Shown one piece after another: positions 17,842-25,431 of a DNA stretch of 64,000 nucleotides. Numbering within the stretch: the first letter of the stretch is position 1; each line of letters opens with the position of its first letter. Both the position numbers and the translations under genes were made by a program. The notes beneath the pieces are model-generated. The model was not told the origin of the DNA and searched no databases. It saw only the letters and a program-made list of their open reading frames with translations. The DNA is from Lysobacter_K koreensis (GTDB lineage Bacteria; Pseudomonadota; Gammaproteobacteria; Xanthomonadales; Xanthomonadaceae), in the NCBI RefSeq assembly GCF_042677045.1, contig NZ_JBHTIH010000003.1:620001-684000 (forward strand), in the 5' to 3' direction.

Positions 17842-18813
17842 ATGCACTACCGTCGCCTTGGTTGTTCCGGCCTGCAGCTGTCGGCGCTGTCGTTCGGCGC
17901 CTGGCTGACGTTCGGCCGGCAGGTCGGCCGCGGCATGGCGCGCGAGCTGGTCGCCGCGGCCTGGGACCACGGCATCAACTTCTTCGACAACGCCGAGGGC
18001 TATGCTAACGGCGACGCCGAGCGCGTGATGGGCGACGTGATCGCCGACCTGCGCCTGCCGCGCGACGGGTTCTGCGTGTCGAGCAAGGTCATGTTCGGTG
18101 CCGTCGCCGACCCGCGGCCCACCCAGAAGGGCCTGTCGCGCAAGCACGTGACCGAGGCCTGCCATGGCGCGCTGCAACGCCTGCGCGTCGACCACCTCGA
18201 CCTCTACTACTGCCACCGCCCCGACCCGGATACGCCGATCGAGGAAACCGTGTGGGCGATGGACGCGCTGATCCGCCAGGGCAAGGTGCTGTACTGGGGC
18301 ACGTCGGAGTGGTCGGCCGCGCAGATCCGCGAAGCGCACAAGGTCGCCCGCGCCCAGCACCTGCACGCGCCGACGATGGAGCAGCCGCAGTACAACCTGC
18401 TGCATCGCCGCCGGGTCGAACTCGAGTACGCACCGCTGTACGCGGAGCTCGGCCTGGGCACCACGACCTGGTCGCCGCTGGCGTCCGGGCTGCTGACCGG
18501 CAAGTACAACGCCGGGGTGCCGGAGCAGGCGCGGCTGGGGCTGGAAGCTTCGGCCTGGTTGCAGGACATCGTGATCGGCGGCCAGGGCGAGCACCGGCTC
18601 GCGCGCGCGCAGCGGTTCACCGCACTGGCGGCGGAACTCGGCGTCGCGCCGGCGCCGCTGGCGATCGCCTGGTGCCTGCGCAATCCGCACGTCTCGTCGG
18701 TGATCCTCGGCGCGAGCCGGCCGGAGCAGCTGCTGCAGAACCTGCAGGCGCTGGAGCTGGGCGAACGCCTCGGCGAAGCCGAGTGGCAACGCGTCGAGGC
18801 GGCGACCGACTAG
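17842..18813 (+). CDS. Aldo/keto reductase, voltage-gated K+ channel beta-subunit type
   Basis: NADPH-dependent carbonyl reductase of 323 residues with the (beta/alpha)8 AKR catalytic tetrad visible: NFFDNAEGYANG (Asp, Tyr), VSSKVMFG (Lys) and LYYCHRPDP (His). The C-terminal SSVILGASRPEQL cofactor-binding segment matches the KvAP-beta/YghZ branch. The ATG at 17842 follows AGAGGA. A weak TACACT -10 lies at 17806-17811, so it is divergent from the riboswitch transcript. Physiological substrate unknown; detoxification of aldehydes is common in the family. Confidence 0.92.
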   Translation: MHYRRLGCSGLQLSALSFGAWLTFGRQVGRGMARELVAAAWDHGINFFDNAEGYANGDAERVMGDVIADLRLPRDGFCVSSKVMFGAVADPRPTQKGLSRKHVTEACHGALQRLRVDHLDLYYCHRPDPDTPIEETVWAMDALIRQGKVLYWGTSEWSAAQIREAHKVARAQHLHAPTMEQPQYNLLHRRRVELEYAPLYAELGLGTTTWSPLASGLLTGKYNAGVPEQARLGLEASAWLQDIVIGGQGEHRLARAQRFTALAAELGVAPAPLAIAWCLRNPHVSSVILGASRPEQLLQNLQALELGERLGEAEWQRVEAATD

Positions 18814-18854
18814 CGTCGCGGGCGAAGGCCGGGCGCAAACCCGGTTGACGTTCA

Positions 18855-18873
18855 GATGAGAATCATTATCATC
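18855..18873. promoter_or_regulatory. Fur box upstream of hemP
   Basis: GATGAGAATCATTATCATC is a near-palindromic 19-mer that matches the Fur consensus (GATAATGATAATCATTATC) at most positions. It lies 30 bp upstream of the hemP ATG, the expected position for iron-dependent repression. Confidence 0.85.
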
Positions 18874-18902
18874 TGGACGGGACTCCCGAACGAGCCACGC
18901 CC

Positions 18903-19106
18903 ATGCCTCTGCGCCCCACGTTGCAGCTCAAGCCACACGCCGATCGGTCCCTGCCGATCGCGGTCGCCGCGCCGGCATTCGCGACCGCGGCCGCGGTCGA
19001 AAGCAATGCGTTGCTGCGCGGCAGCCGCGAAGTGCTGATCCGCCACGGCGACGAGGTCTACCGCCTGCGCCACACCCGCAACGACAAGCTGATCCTGACC
19101 AAGTAA
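18903..19106 (+). CDS. hemP: Hemin uptake protein HemP
   Basis: Short 67-residue protein whose C-terminal half has the HemP signature: LLRGSREVLIRHGDEVYRLR then TRNDKLILTK. HemP proteins are expressed under iron starvation and normally precede haem receptor genes. Here the gene stands alone: a Fur box directly upstream, a strong terminator 30 bp downstream, and a convergent PDZ gene after that. HemP acts as a positive regulator of haem uptake genes in some bacteria, so an orphan copy could act in trans; that is inference. The ATG at 18903 is the first downstream of the Fur box in this frame. Confidence 0.9.
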   Translation: MPLRPTLQLKPHADRSLPIAVAAPAFATAAAVESNALLRGSREVLIRHGDEVYRLRHTRNDKLILTK

Positions 19107-19135
19107 GCGTCTCTCTACTCTCTCTCGTCCTTGGA

Positions 19136-19165
19136 CCCCATGCCTCCCCGGCATGGGGTTTTTTT
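19136..19165 (+). terminator. Rho-independent terminator of hemP
   Basis: Perfect 9-bp stem (19136-19144 with 19150-19158), 5-nt loop, then seven T. Confidence 0.9.
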
Positions 19166-19167
19166 CT

Positions 19168-20409
19168 TCAGCGGACCGACGCGGGTGGCGGCGGCACGGG
19201 CGGCAACGGCGCGGTGCGTGGCGGTGGCGGCGCAGCCGCTGGGGGTGAAGGTGGGGAAAGCGGTGAAACCGGCGAGGGAGGTGCCGGCGGTGCAGGTGGC
19301 GCGGGCGGGACCGGTGGCGCGAGCAGCGACAGCGGCATCGCCGCGGGCACGGTGACTTGGGTGGTCGCCGACTTGCGGTCGCGCAGGTAGGCGACGTCGA
19401 CGCGGCTGCCCGCCGGTTTCGCGCGCAGCGCGTCCATGGCCTCGCGCGGGGTGCGCACCGGCTTGGCATCGACCGAGCGGATCACGTCACCGGTCTGCAG
19501 GCCGCGCAGTTCCGGGCCCGCGCTGAGCACCAGCACGCCGTGGTCGGTGCCGAAGTAGCGCCCCAGCTGCGCGTCGACAGAAGCCAGATTGAGGCCGTGC
19601 CAGCGAAACGCCTCGGCCAGCAGCGGCAAGCGGCAGGCGTCGCCCTTGCACCCGTCGCGCGCGCCCAGACGAATCACCTCGCGGTGCACCTCCGGGGCGA
19701 CCCCGGGCATCGACTCGAATACGAACTCGTCCACGTCGCCGCCCACACCGCCGCGGCGGTTGTGGGTGATGAGCTTGCGACGCAGTGACGGGGCATGCGC
19801 GGGACCATCCACGTCGACGGGGCCGGACTCGATCGTGATGCGGCCGTCGGCGTGCTCCGTGACCCCCAACTCGCCGCCGTAGCCCATGCCTTCTGCTGCG
19901 TCACGCATCACCACCACCCGTTCGCCGACCCGCGGCACGACCTTGACCGATGCGACCCGGCCGTCGCGCTCGTAGCCCAACGTCACCGGGCGGGTCGCAT
20001 CCAGGTCGCGCAGCAATACCCGGGCCTGGGCGGCGCGGGTGGGGCCGTCGCTGCCCGCCAGCGGCGCGCCGTCGATGCTGACGACGCGGTCGCCGCTGCG
20101 CAGCCCGGCGCGCGCCGCGCCGCTGTCGGGCGTCACCCCGGCGATGCGCACGCCGCTGCGGGCGTCGGACGCGAGCACCACGCCGAGCACCGGCTGGCGC
20201 ACGACGCGCTGTTCGATGACGTGCGGACCGCCCTGTGGACGACCGAGCTTGCGCGACAGTTCGGCCACGCGCAGCGCGGCCTGTTGCAGGTCGGCGCGCG
20301 CCGCGGACAAGGCCTGCTCGTCGGCGGTGGAGGTCTGCGCCAGCACGCTACCGCCCAGTGCCAAGGCCAAGGCGATCGTGGCAGCGATGGGCTTGAGTGA
20401 AAGTTTCAT
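19168..20409 (-). CDS. Periplasmic PDZ-domain protein with proline-rich tail
   Basis: A 413-residue exported protein. A signal peptide covers residues 1-25 (IALALALGGSVLAQ), then a short helical region, a first PDZ domain (LGVVLASDARSGVRIAGV...GDRVVSIDG), and a second PDZ-like domain near 290-370 (GLQTGDVIRSVDAKPV). The last 60 residues are dominated by Pro, Ala and Ser (repeated PPAPPAPP). No protease triad is visible, so it is a binding or sensor module rather than a HtrA protease. The ATG at 20409 follows GAGGTG. Third gene after the ECF sigma and anti-sigma genes (65-bp gap), which suggests a regulated envelope protein or sigma-pathway component. Confidence 0.85.
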   Translation of the reverse strand: MKLSLKPIAATIALALALGGSVLAQTSTADEQALSAARADLQQAALRVAELSRKLGRPQGGPHVIEQRVVRQPVLGVVLASDARSGVRIAGVTPDSGAARAGLRSGDRVVSIDGAPLAGSDGPTRAAQARVLLRDLDATRPVTLGYERDGRVASVKVVPRVGERVVVMRDAAEGMGYGGELGVTEHADGRITIESGPVDVDGPAHAPSLRRKLITHNRRGGVGGDVDEFVFESMPGVAPEVHREVIRLGARDGCKGDACRLPLLAEAFRWHGLNLASVDAQLGRYFGTDHGVLVLSAGPELRGLQTGDVIRSVDAKPVRTPREAMDALRAKPAGSRVDVAYLRDRKSATTQVTVPAAMPLSLLAPPVPPAPPAPPAPPSPVSPLSPPSPPAAAPPPPRTAPLPPVPPPPASVR

Positions 20410-20474
20410 GGGCACCTCGGATTGGGAAAGGCTTGGATTGGAAAGGTCGGCGACGCGCGAATGCGTCGTGGTGG

Positions 20475-21398
20475 TCAATCGACGCGCACCAGCGCGCCGT
20501 CGTAGGGTTGGCCGCGCGCGGCCAGCCAGCGTTGCGTGGTCTCGACGCCGGCCAGTTCGCGCAGCGCGTCGATGCGCGCCTGCCACAGCGCGGTGCGCCG
20601 GTCGGCCGGCACGTCGGCCTGCGAGAGCGCGGCATCGATGAGTTCGGCATCGATGCGGGCGATGCGCGCGTCCAGGTCGCTGGCCAGCACCGCGCTGCTC
20701 GCCGAGGCGACGCGCTCGTCGCGCGCAAAGGCGATCAGCGCTTCGAGCTGCGCGGATTCGGCCTGCAGCTGCAGCAACGCATCGGGCGCTGCATCGGCGG
20801 TCGTGTCCGGCCCGGTCGCGGTGTCGGTGTTCGCAGCAGCAACGGCGGAGGGGGCGACGTCCTGCGACGTCGATGCCGCGCGCGCGTCGGAGGCCGGCGT
20901 GCCGGCAACATGTGTATCGGCCGCATCGATACTCGGCGTCGTATCAGGCTGGCGCGCGCCCACTAGTGGCGCGGTCGATGCCACGGCACGGCCGGTCGGC
21001 CGGTCGGGTTGCGCGGCAGCGCTCACCGCGGCCGGAACCGGCTGCTGAGGCGCGGAGGACTTGTCATCCGGCGCAGTCGATCCGCGGGCGGCGAGCGTGT
21101 CCGCGGTGGGCGTCACGACGGCTACCCGCGCCGGCGTAGAAAGCGACGGCGCCTCGTCGATCAGCGCGAACGGCAGCGCCGCGACCCCCGCCAGCACCGC
21201 CGCCGCAGCCAGCCACAACGGCCAGCGTCGACGCGACTCGCGTCGCGGCGAATGGATCGCCGGCTGCGCGGGCGCCGCATCCAGCGCCTGCACGACGCGC
21301 GTCCAGCCGTCGGCCGGCGGCAGCGCGGCGGGCAGTGCGCGCAACGCCTCCGCCCAGTCGCGCGGCACCATCTCGCGCGGGATCTGCGGATCAGGCAT
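20475..21398 (-). CDS. Putative membrane anti-sigma factor
   Basis: A 307-residue single-span membrane protein. The N-terminal cytosolic part (1-58) contains Trp-rich helices (PRDWAEALRALPAALPPADG), followed by a transmembrane helix (WLAAAAVLAGVAALPFALI, about 62-80), a long Ala/Thr/Ser/Asp-rich linker (90-220) and a helical periplasmic domain (220-307). No zinc-binding HxxxCxxC motif is present. The start overlaps the end of the ECF sigma gene by 8 bp, the standard order for a cognate anti-sigma. Its role is inferred from position and topology. Confidence 0.75.
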   Translation of the reverse strand: MPDPQIPREMVPRDWAEALRALPAALPPADGWTRVVQALDAAPAQPAIHSPRRESRRRWPLWLAAAAVLAGVAALPFALIDEAPSLSTPARVAVVTPTADTLAARGSTAPDDKSSAPQQPVPAAVSAAAQPDRPTGRAVASTAPLVGARQPDTTPSIDAADTHVAGTPASDARAASTSQDVAPSAVAAANTDTATGPDTTADAAPDALLQLQAESAQLEALIAFARDERVASASSAVLASDLDARIARIDAELIDAALSQADVPADRRTALWQARIDALRELAGVETTQRWLAARGQPYDGALVRVD

Positions 21399-22029
21399 GG
21401 GTCGACTCCTTCACTTCGTCCAGCAAGCCACGCAGGCGGCGGCCGCCGCGCGCGAGTTGCGACTTCGAGAAACTGGTCGAGCGCTGCATCAGCGCGGCGA
21501 TCTCCTCGTGGGTGTAACCCTCGGCGTGGTACAGCCACAGCACGCTGCGGGTGGTCGCCGGCAGTTGCGCCAGCGCGCGCTGCAGTTGCGCGGCATCGGC
21601 GGCGGCCGGCGGCGGCGGGGCGTGGTCTTCTAGCCACGGTTCGTCGTCGAGCGCCACTTCCAGGCCGTGACGGCGCCGGCTGCGCAGGCGCATCAGCGCC
21701 TCGTTGACCGCGATCTGCCGCAGCCAGCCCCAGAACGGCGCGCCCTGGCTGCCGTGGAAATCGCCGATCCGGCGGAACACCTTGAGCATCGTGTCCTGCA
21801 GCACGTCGGCCGCCTCGTCGCGGTCGCCGCCGTGCCCGCCGCCGAGGATCCTCAGCGCCAGCGTGTACACCGGCCGCTCGAACCAGCGGTACAGCTGCTC
21901 GAACGCCGCTCGCTCGCCGCCACGCGCACTCGCGAGCAGGCTGTCGGGAACGTCGATCGCGAAGCCTGTCCTGAGCGGAGCAGGCGCCGCAGGCGCGTGC
22001 ATAGTCGAAGGGCTCGAAAGGGTCGGCAT
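21391..22029 (-). CDS. ECF sigma factor
   Basis: RNA polymerase sigma factor of about 212 residues with region 2 (DEAADVLQDTMLKVFRRIGDF, PFWGWLRQIAVNEAL) and region 4 (LPATTRSVLWLYHAEGYTHEE, IAALMQRSTSFSKSQL). Candidate starts are ATG 22029 and ATG 22002; both lie in or beside a dispersed repeat (21963-22012), so the first 30 residues are encoded partly by repeat DNA and are probably not conserved. Translationally coupled to the anti-sigma gene. Promoter not identified; divergent from the stomatin gene. Confidence 0.88.
   Translation of the reverse strand: MPTLSSPSTMHAPAAPAPLRTGFAIDVPDSLLASARGGERAAFEQLYRWFERPVYTLALRILGGGHGGDRDEAADVLQDTMLKVFRRIGDFHGSQGAPFWGWLRQIAVNEALMRLRSRRRHGLEVALDDEPWLEDHAPPPPAAADAAQLQRALAQLPATTRSVLWLYHAEGYTHEEIAALMQRSTSFSKSQLARGGRRLRGLLDEVKESTHA
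21963..22012. repeat. Dispersed palindromic repeat inside the start of the sigma gene
   Basis: Contains the ends GCCTGTCCTGAGCGGAG and TAGTCGAAGGG around a GC-rich palindromic centre, a type of intergenic element found widely in GC-rich proteobacteria. It spans codons 6-22 of the sigma factor if ATG 22029 is used. Confidence 0.55.
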
Positions 22030-22081
22030 TGACTGTCTGGATGCGGGCCGGCGGCAAAGGGTCGCAGTCACCGCGGCGGCC

Positions 22082-22087
22082 TATACT
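22082..22087 (+). promoter_or_regulatory. Probable -10 box of the stomatin-nfeD operon
   Basis: TATACT located 31 bp upstream of the ATG at 22118; a purine-rich AGGGGAGTGG lies between. No strong -35 hexamer. Confidence 0.45.
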
Positions 22088-22117
22088 CGGCCCATCAACC
22101 AGGGGAGTGGGGTAGCA

Positions 22118-23080
22118 ATGGAATCGTTAGGGACAATACTCGCCGCCGTGCTGCTTTTCGCCGGCGTGGTCATCCTGTTCAAGACCGTGCGCATGGTGCC
22201 GCAGGGCTACGAGTGGACCGTCGAGCGCTTCGGCAAGTACACCCACACCATGAGTCCGGGCCTGCATTTCCTGGTGCCGGTGGTGTACGGCGTCGGCCGC
22301 AAGATCAACATGATGGAGCAGGTGCTCGATGTGCCCTCGCAGGACGTCATCACCAAGGACAACGCGGTGGTCAAGGTCGACGGCGTCGTCTACTTCCAGG
22401 TGCTCGACGCGGCCAAGGCCGCCTACGAGGTCGCGCAGCTGGAGATCGCCACGCTCAACCTGGTGATGACCAACATCCGCACCTCGATCGGCTCGATGGA
22501 CCTGGACGAATCGCTGTCGCGTCGCGACGAGATCAACGCCAAGGTGCTGGTCGCGGTCGACCAGGCCACCCACCCGTGGGGGCTCAAGGTCAACCGCATC
22601 GAGCTCAAGGACATCCAGCCGCCGCGCGACCTGGTCGATTCGATGGCGCGGCAGATGAAGGCCGAGCGCGAGAAGCGCGCCAACATCCTCGAGGCGGAGG
22701 GCTTCCGTCAGGCCGCGATCCTCAAGGCCGAGGGCGAGAAGCAGTCGGTGATCCTCGAGGCCGAGGGCGAGCGCGAAGCCGCGTTCCGCCAGGCCGAGGC
22801 CCGCGAGCGCCTGGCGCAGGCCGAGGCGGCCGCGACCGAGATGGTCTCGACCGCGATCGCGCAGGGCAACGTGCAGGCGATCAACTACTTCGTCGCGCTG
22901 AAGTACATCGAGGCGTTCAAGTCGCTGGCCGAGGGCCCGAACCAGAAGTTCGTGATGATGCCGATGGAGTCCGCCGGCGTGATCGGCTCGCTGGCCGGCA
23001 TCGCCGAGCTGGCCAAGGAAGCGCTCGGCCAGCAGCCCGGCCGCGTCGTGACCGGCACGCCGCCGCGCGTCGGAGGCTGA
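22118..23080 (+). CDS. SPFH/stomatin-family membrane protein (QmcA-like)
   Basis: Inner-membrane scaffold protein of 320 residues. A single N-terminal transmembrane helix (TILAAVLLFAGVVILF) is followed by the SPFH domain (PQGYEWTVERFGKY to about residue 190), then a long Ala/Glu-rich coiled coil (190-260) with AEGEKQ and AEGERE repeats. It matches bacterial stomatins of the QmcA/HflK-like group. The ATG at 22118 fits the -10 box, the ribosome-binding site and the membrane helix. It forms a two-gene operon with nfeD, 3 bp downstream; such pairs organise membrane microdomains and protein quality control. Confidence 0.93.
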   Translation: MESLGTILAAVLLFAGVVILFKTVRMVPQGYEWTVERFGKYTHTMSPGLHFLVPVVYGVGRKINMMEQVLDVPSQDVITKDNAVVKVDGVVYFQVLDAAKAAYEVAQLEIATLNLVMTNIRTSIGSMDLDESLSRRDEINAKVLVAVDQATHPWGLKVNRIELKDIQPPRDLVDSMARQMKAEREKRANILEAEGFRQAAILKAEGEKQSVILEAEGEREAAFRQAEARERLAQAEAAATEMVSTAIAQGNVQAINYFVALKYIEAFKSLAEGPNQKFVMMPMESAGVIGSLAGIAELAKEALGQQPGRVVTGTPPRVGG

Positions 23081-23083
23081 GCC

Positions 23084-23524
23084 ATGAACTGGAACTGGGA
23101 ATCGATGACCTGGGCGGCAGTGGCGCTGCTGCTGTTCGCGGCCGAAACCTTGGCGCCGGGCGCGTTCATGCTCTGGCTCGGGCTGGCGGCCAGCGTGGTG
23201 TTCGTCGCTGTGCTGCTGGTGCCCGGGCTGTCGGTGCTGACCCAGGTGGCGGCGTTCGTCGTGCTCAGCTTCATCTCGATCCAGGTCTACCGCACCTGGT
23301 TCCGCGGCCGCGAACGCAAGAGCGACCAGCCCAGCTTGAACCGCCGCGCCGACCAGCTGGTCGGCCGCGTGGTGCCGCTGGAGCAGGCGATCGTCAACGG
23401 CCAGGGCCGGGTGCAGATTGCCGACGCGTACTGGGACGTGCGCGGCCCGGACCTGCCGGCCGGCACCGCGGTGCGGATCGTCGCCACCGATGGCATGGCC
23501 CTGCAGGTCGAACTCGCCGGCTGA
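23084..23524 (+). CDS. NfeD-family membrane protein
   Basis: A 146-residue partner of the upstream stomatin. Three or so hydrophobic segments (residues 10-65) are followed by a C-terminal OB-fold domain (LVGRVVPLEQAIVNGQGRVQ, RGPDLPAGTAVRIV) typical of short NfeD1b proteins. It lacks the ClpP-like protease domain of long NfeD. Spacing of 3 bp to the stomatin stop indicates co-translation. The pair is thought to act in membrane protein turnover; exact role not shown. Confidence 0.92.
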   Translation: MNWNWESMTWAAVALLLFAAETLAPGAFMLWLGLAASVVFVAVLLVPGLSVLTQVAAFVVLSFISIQVYRTWFRGRERKSDQPSLNRRADQLVGRVVPLEQAIVNGQGRVQIADAYWDVRGPDLPAGTAVRIVATDGMALQVELAG

Positions 23525-23630
23525 GCGGTGCAGCGCGGTCCGGTGCGCTAGGCGCGTGCGAGTTGCCCAGCTCCCGGCGCGGCGCCGGCATCTGGGATAA
23601 TCCGCGGCTCCCTCACCGCAGACCGGCGCC

Positions 23631-24764
23631 ATGACCCTCAAGACCGTCCTCAACGATGCCCACCGCGCGCTCGGCGCCAAGATGGTCGACTTCGGCGGCT
23701 GGGACATGCCGATCCACTACGGCTCGCAGATCGACGAGCACCACCTGGTGCGCACCGACGCCGGCATGTTCGACGTCAGCCACATGACCGTGGTCGACCT
23801 GCGCGGCGATCAGACCCGCGCGTTCCTGCGCCACCTGGTCGCCAACTCGGTCGACAAGCTGCAAAAGCCCGGCAAGGCGCTGTACACCGCGATGCTCAAC
23901 CCGCAGGGCGGGGTGATCGACGACCTCATCATCTATTTCCTGGCCGAGGACTTCTTCCGGCTGGTGGTCAACGCCGCCACCCGCGAGAAGGACCTGGCCT
24001 GGATCAACGAGCAGGCCCGTGCGTTCGGCGTGCAGGTCAGCGAGCGCAGCGATTTCGCGATGATCGCGGTGCAGGGCCCGAGCGCGCGCGAGCGGGTGCT
24101 CGGCCTGCTGCGCGAGGAAGACCGCGCGCGCATCGGCAAGCTCGGCAAGTTCGTCGCCGGCGACGCGCAATTGGCCGATGGCACCCCGCTGTTCGTCGCC
24201 CGCACCGGCTACACCGGCGAGGACGGCTTCGAGATCGTGGTGCCTCAGGACCGCGCGGTCGCGTTGTGGGACGCGCTGCTCGGCGCCGGCGTGAAAGCGG
24301 CCGGGCTCGGCGCGCGCGACACCCTACGCCTGGAGGCGGGCATGAACCTCTACGGCCAGGACATGGACGACAGTGTGTCGCCGTACGAGGCGGCGCTGGC
24401 CTGGACGGTCGCCCTCGACGAGGGTGCTGATTCGAAGCCGCGCGCCTTCATCGGCCGCGACGTGCTCGAGGCGCAGAAGGCCGGCGGCGCGCCGCGGCAG
24501 ATGATCGGCCTGGTGATGGACGACAAGGGCGTGCTGCGCCACGGCCAGAAGGTGCTGACCGCGCTGGGCGACGGCGAGATCCTGTCGGGCACGTTCTCGC
24601 CGACGCTGGGCAAGGCGATCGCATTCGCGCGCGTGCCGGCCGGCGAGATCCCGCTGGGCAGCGCCGGCAACGTGCGCGTCGACATCCGCGGCAAAGAAGT
24701 GCCGGTGCGCGTAGTCAAGTTCCCGTTCGTGCGCGATGGGGTCAGTCTCGTGCCTGCGGAGTGA
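23631..24764 (+). CDS. gcvT: Aminomethyltransferase (glycine cleavage T protein)
   Basis: Transfers the methylene group from the aminomethyl-lipoyl H protein to tetrahydrofolate, releasing ammonia. The 377-residue sequence has MVDFGGWDMPIHYG, MFDVSHMTVVDLRG, GYTGEDGFEIVVP and LGARDTLRLEAGMNLYGQDM, all standard T-protein blocks. A GATAAT -10 box lies at 23596-23601, giving a 5' leader of about 23 nt; no glycine riboswitch is present. gcvH follows after a 211-bp gap containing a hairpin and its own promoter. gcvP is not in the window. Confidence 0.97.
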   Translation: MTLKTVLNDAHRALGAKMVDFGGWDMPIHYGSQIDEHHLVRTDAGMFDVSHMTVVDLRGDQTRAFLRHLVANSVDKLQKPGKALYTAMLNPQGGVIDDLIIYFLAEDFFRLVVNAATREKDLAWINEQARAFGVQVSERSDFAMIAVQGPSARERVLGLLREEDRARIGKLGKFVAGDAQLADGTPLFVARTGYTGEDGFEIVVPQDRAVALWDALLGAGVKAAGLGARDTLRLEAGMNLYGQDMDDSVSPYEAALAWTVALDEGADSKPRAFIGRDVLEAQKAGGAPRQMIGLVMDDKGVLRHGQKVLTALGDGEILSGTFSPTLGKAIAFARVPAGEIPLGSAGNVRVDIRGKEVPVRVVKFPFVRDGVSLVPAE

Positions 24765-24789
24765 CTTGATGTCACTCCGCACGAGACTG
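24743..24789. repeat. Long hairpin spanning the gcvT stop codon
   Basis: Arms 24743-24765 and 24771-24789 are complementary over 19 bp with a single CCT-type bulge, and the gcvT stop (24762-24764) lies within the 5' arm. There is no T run after it, so it is not a canonical intrinsic terminator. It could protect the mRNA 3' end or reduce read-through into gcvH. Confidence 0.75.
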
Positions 24790-24975
24790 ACCGCCCGAAG
24801 CCCGATGCGAAGGGCCGGGATTCCTGGTGAGGCATGGATGCCGAACCTGGAATCGGCGCAGGACGGCGTGCTGGCCTGATCGGCGCGGCGCCTCGCACGG
24901 CGCTGCTCGCTGCGCCGGCACCGTGGTTACACTATTGCCCACACCCTCCACCACACGCGACACCGGAGCACCCCC

Positions 24976-25371
24976 ATGAGTGAGATCCCCGGCGACCTGA
25001 AATTCCTGAAATCCCACGAGTGGGCCCGCGTCGAAGGCGACGGCAAGGTCACGGTCGGCATCTCCGACCATGCCCAGGGCCTGCTGGGCGATCTGGTGTA
25101 CGTCGAACTGCCGGCGATCGGCGACCGCATCGAAGCGGGCAACGCCTGCGCCGTCGTCGAGTCGGTCAAGGCCGCCTCGGACGTGTACGCACCGGTCACC
25201 GGCACCGTGGTCGCGGTCAACACCGCGCTGTCGGACAAGCCGGAGACGATCAACGAGGACGCCTACGGCGAAGGCTGGATCTTCGTGCTCGAGATCGAGG
25301 AACCCGACCAGCTCAACGAGCTGATCGCGCCGGACGACTACGCCGAGCTGCTCGAGGACGACGACCACTGA
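24976..25371 (+). CDS. gcvH: Glycine cleavage system H protein
   Basis: Lipoyl carrier of the glycine cleavage complex, 131 residues. The lipoylation motif VVESVKAASD places the modified Lys at residue 65. N-terminal KFLKSHEWARVEGDG and C-terminal NPTS-equivalent region are as usual for the family. CCGGAGCA is a good ribosome-binding site, and TACACT at 24928-24933 is a plausible -10, so it can be expressed separately from gcvT. It is followed by a strong terminator. Confidence 0.97.
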   Translation: MSEIPGDLKFLKSHEWARVEGDGKVTVGISDHAQGLLGDLVYVELPAIGDRIEAGNACAVVESVKAASDVYAPVTGTVVAVNTALSDKPETINEDAYGEGWIFVLEIEEPDQLNELIAPDDYAELLEDDDH

Positions 25372-25397
25372 GTCGCGTCCGCGCATTTCTGCAGTAC

Positions 25398-25431
25398 GCC
25401 ACCGGCCGCCTAGTGCGGCCGGTGGCTTTTT
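25398..25431 (+). terminator. Rho-independent terminator of gcvH
   Basis: Perfect 12-bp stem (25398-25409 with 25415-25426), 5-nt loop, then five T. Confidence 0.9.

Noticed and set aside
18856..19038. Small ORF starting inside the Fur box (MRIIIIW)
   Set aside because: Its start lies within the operator and it overlaps hemP in another frame, which is the recognised gene.
23525..23630. Possible glycine riboswitch before gcvT
   Set aside because: The leader between the -10 box and the ATG is only about 23 nt and none of the glycine aptamer motifs is present.
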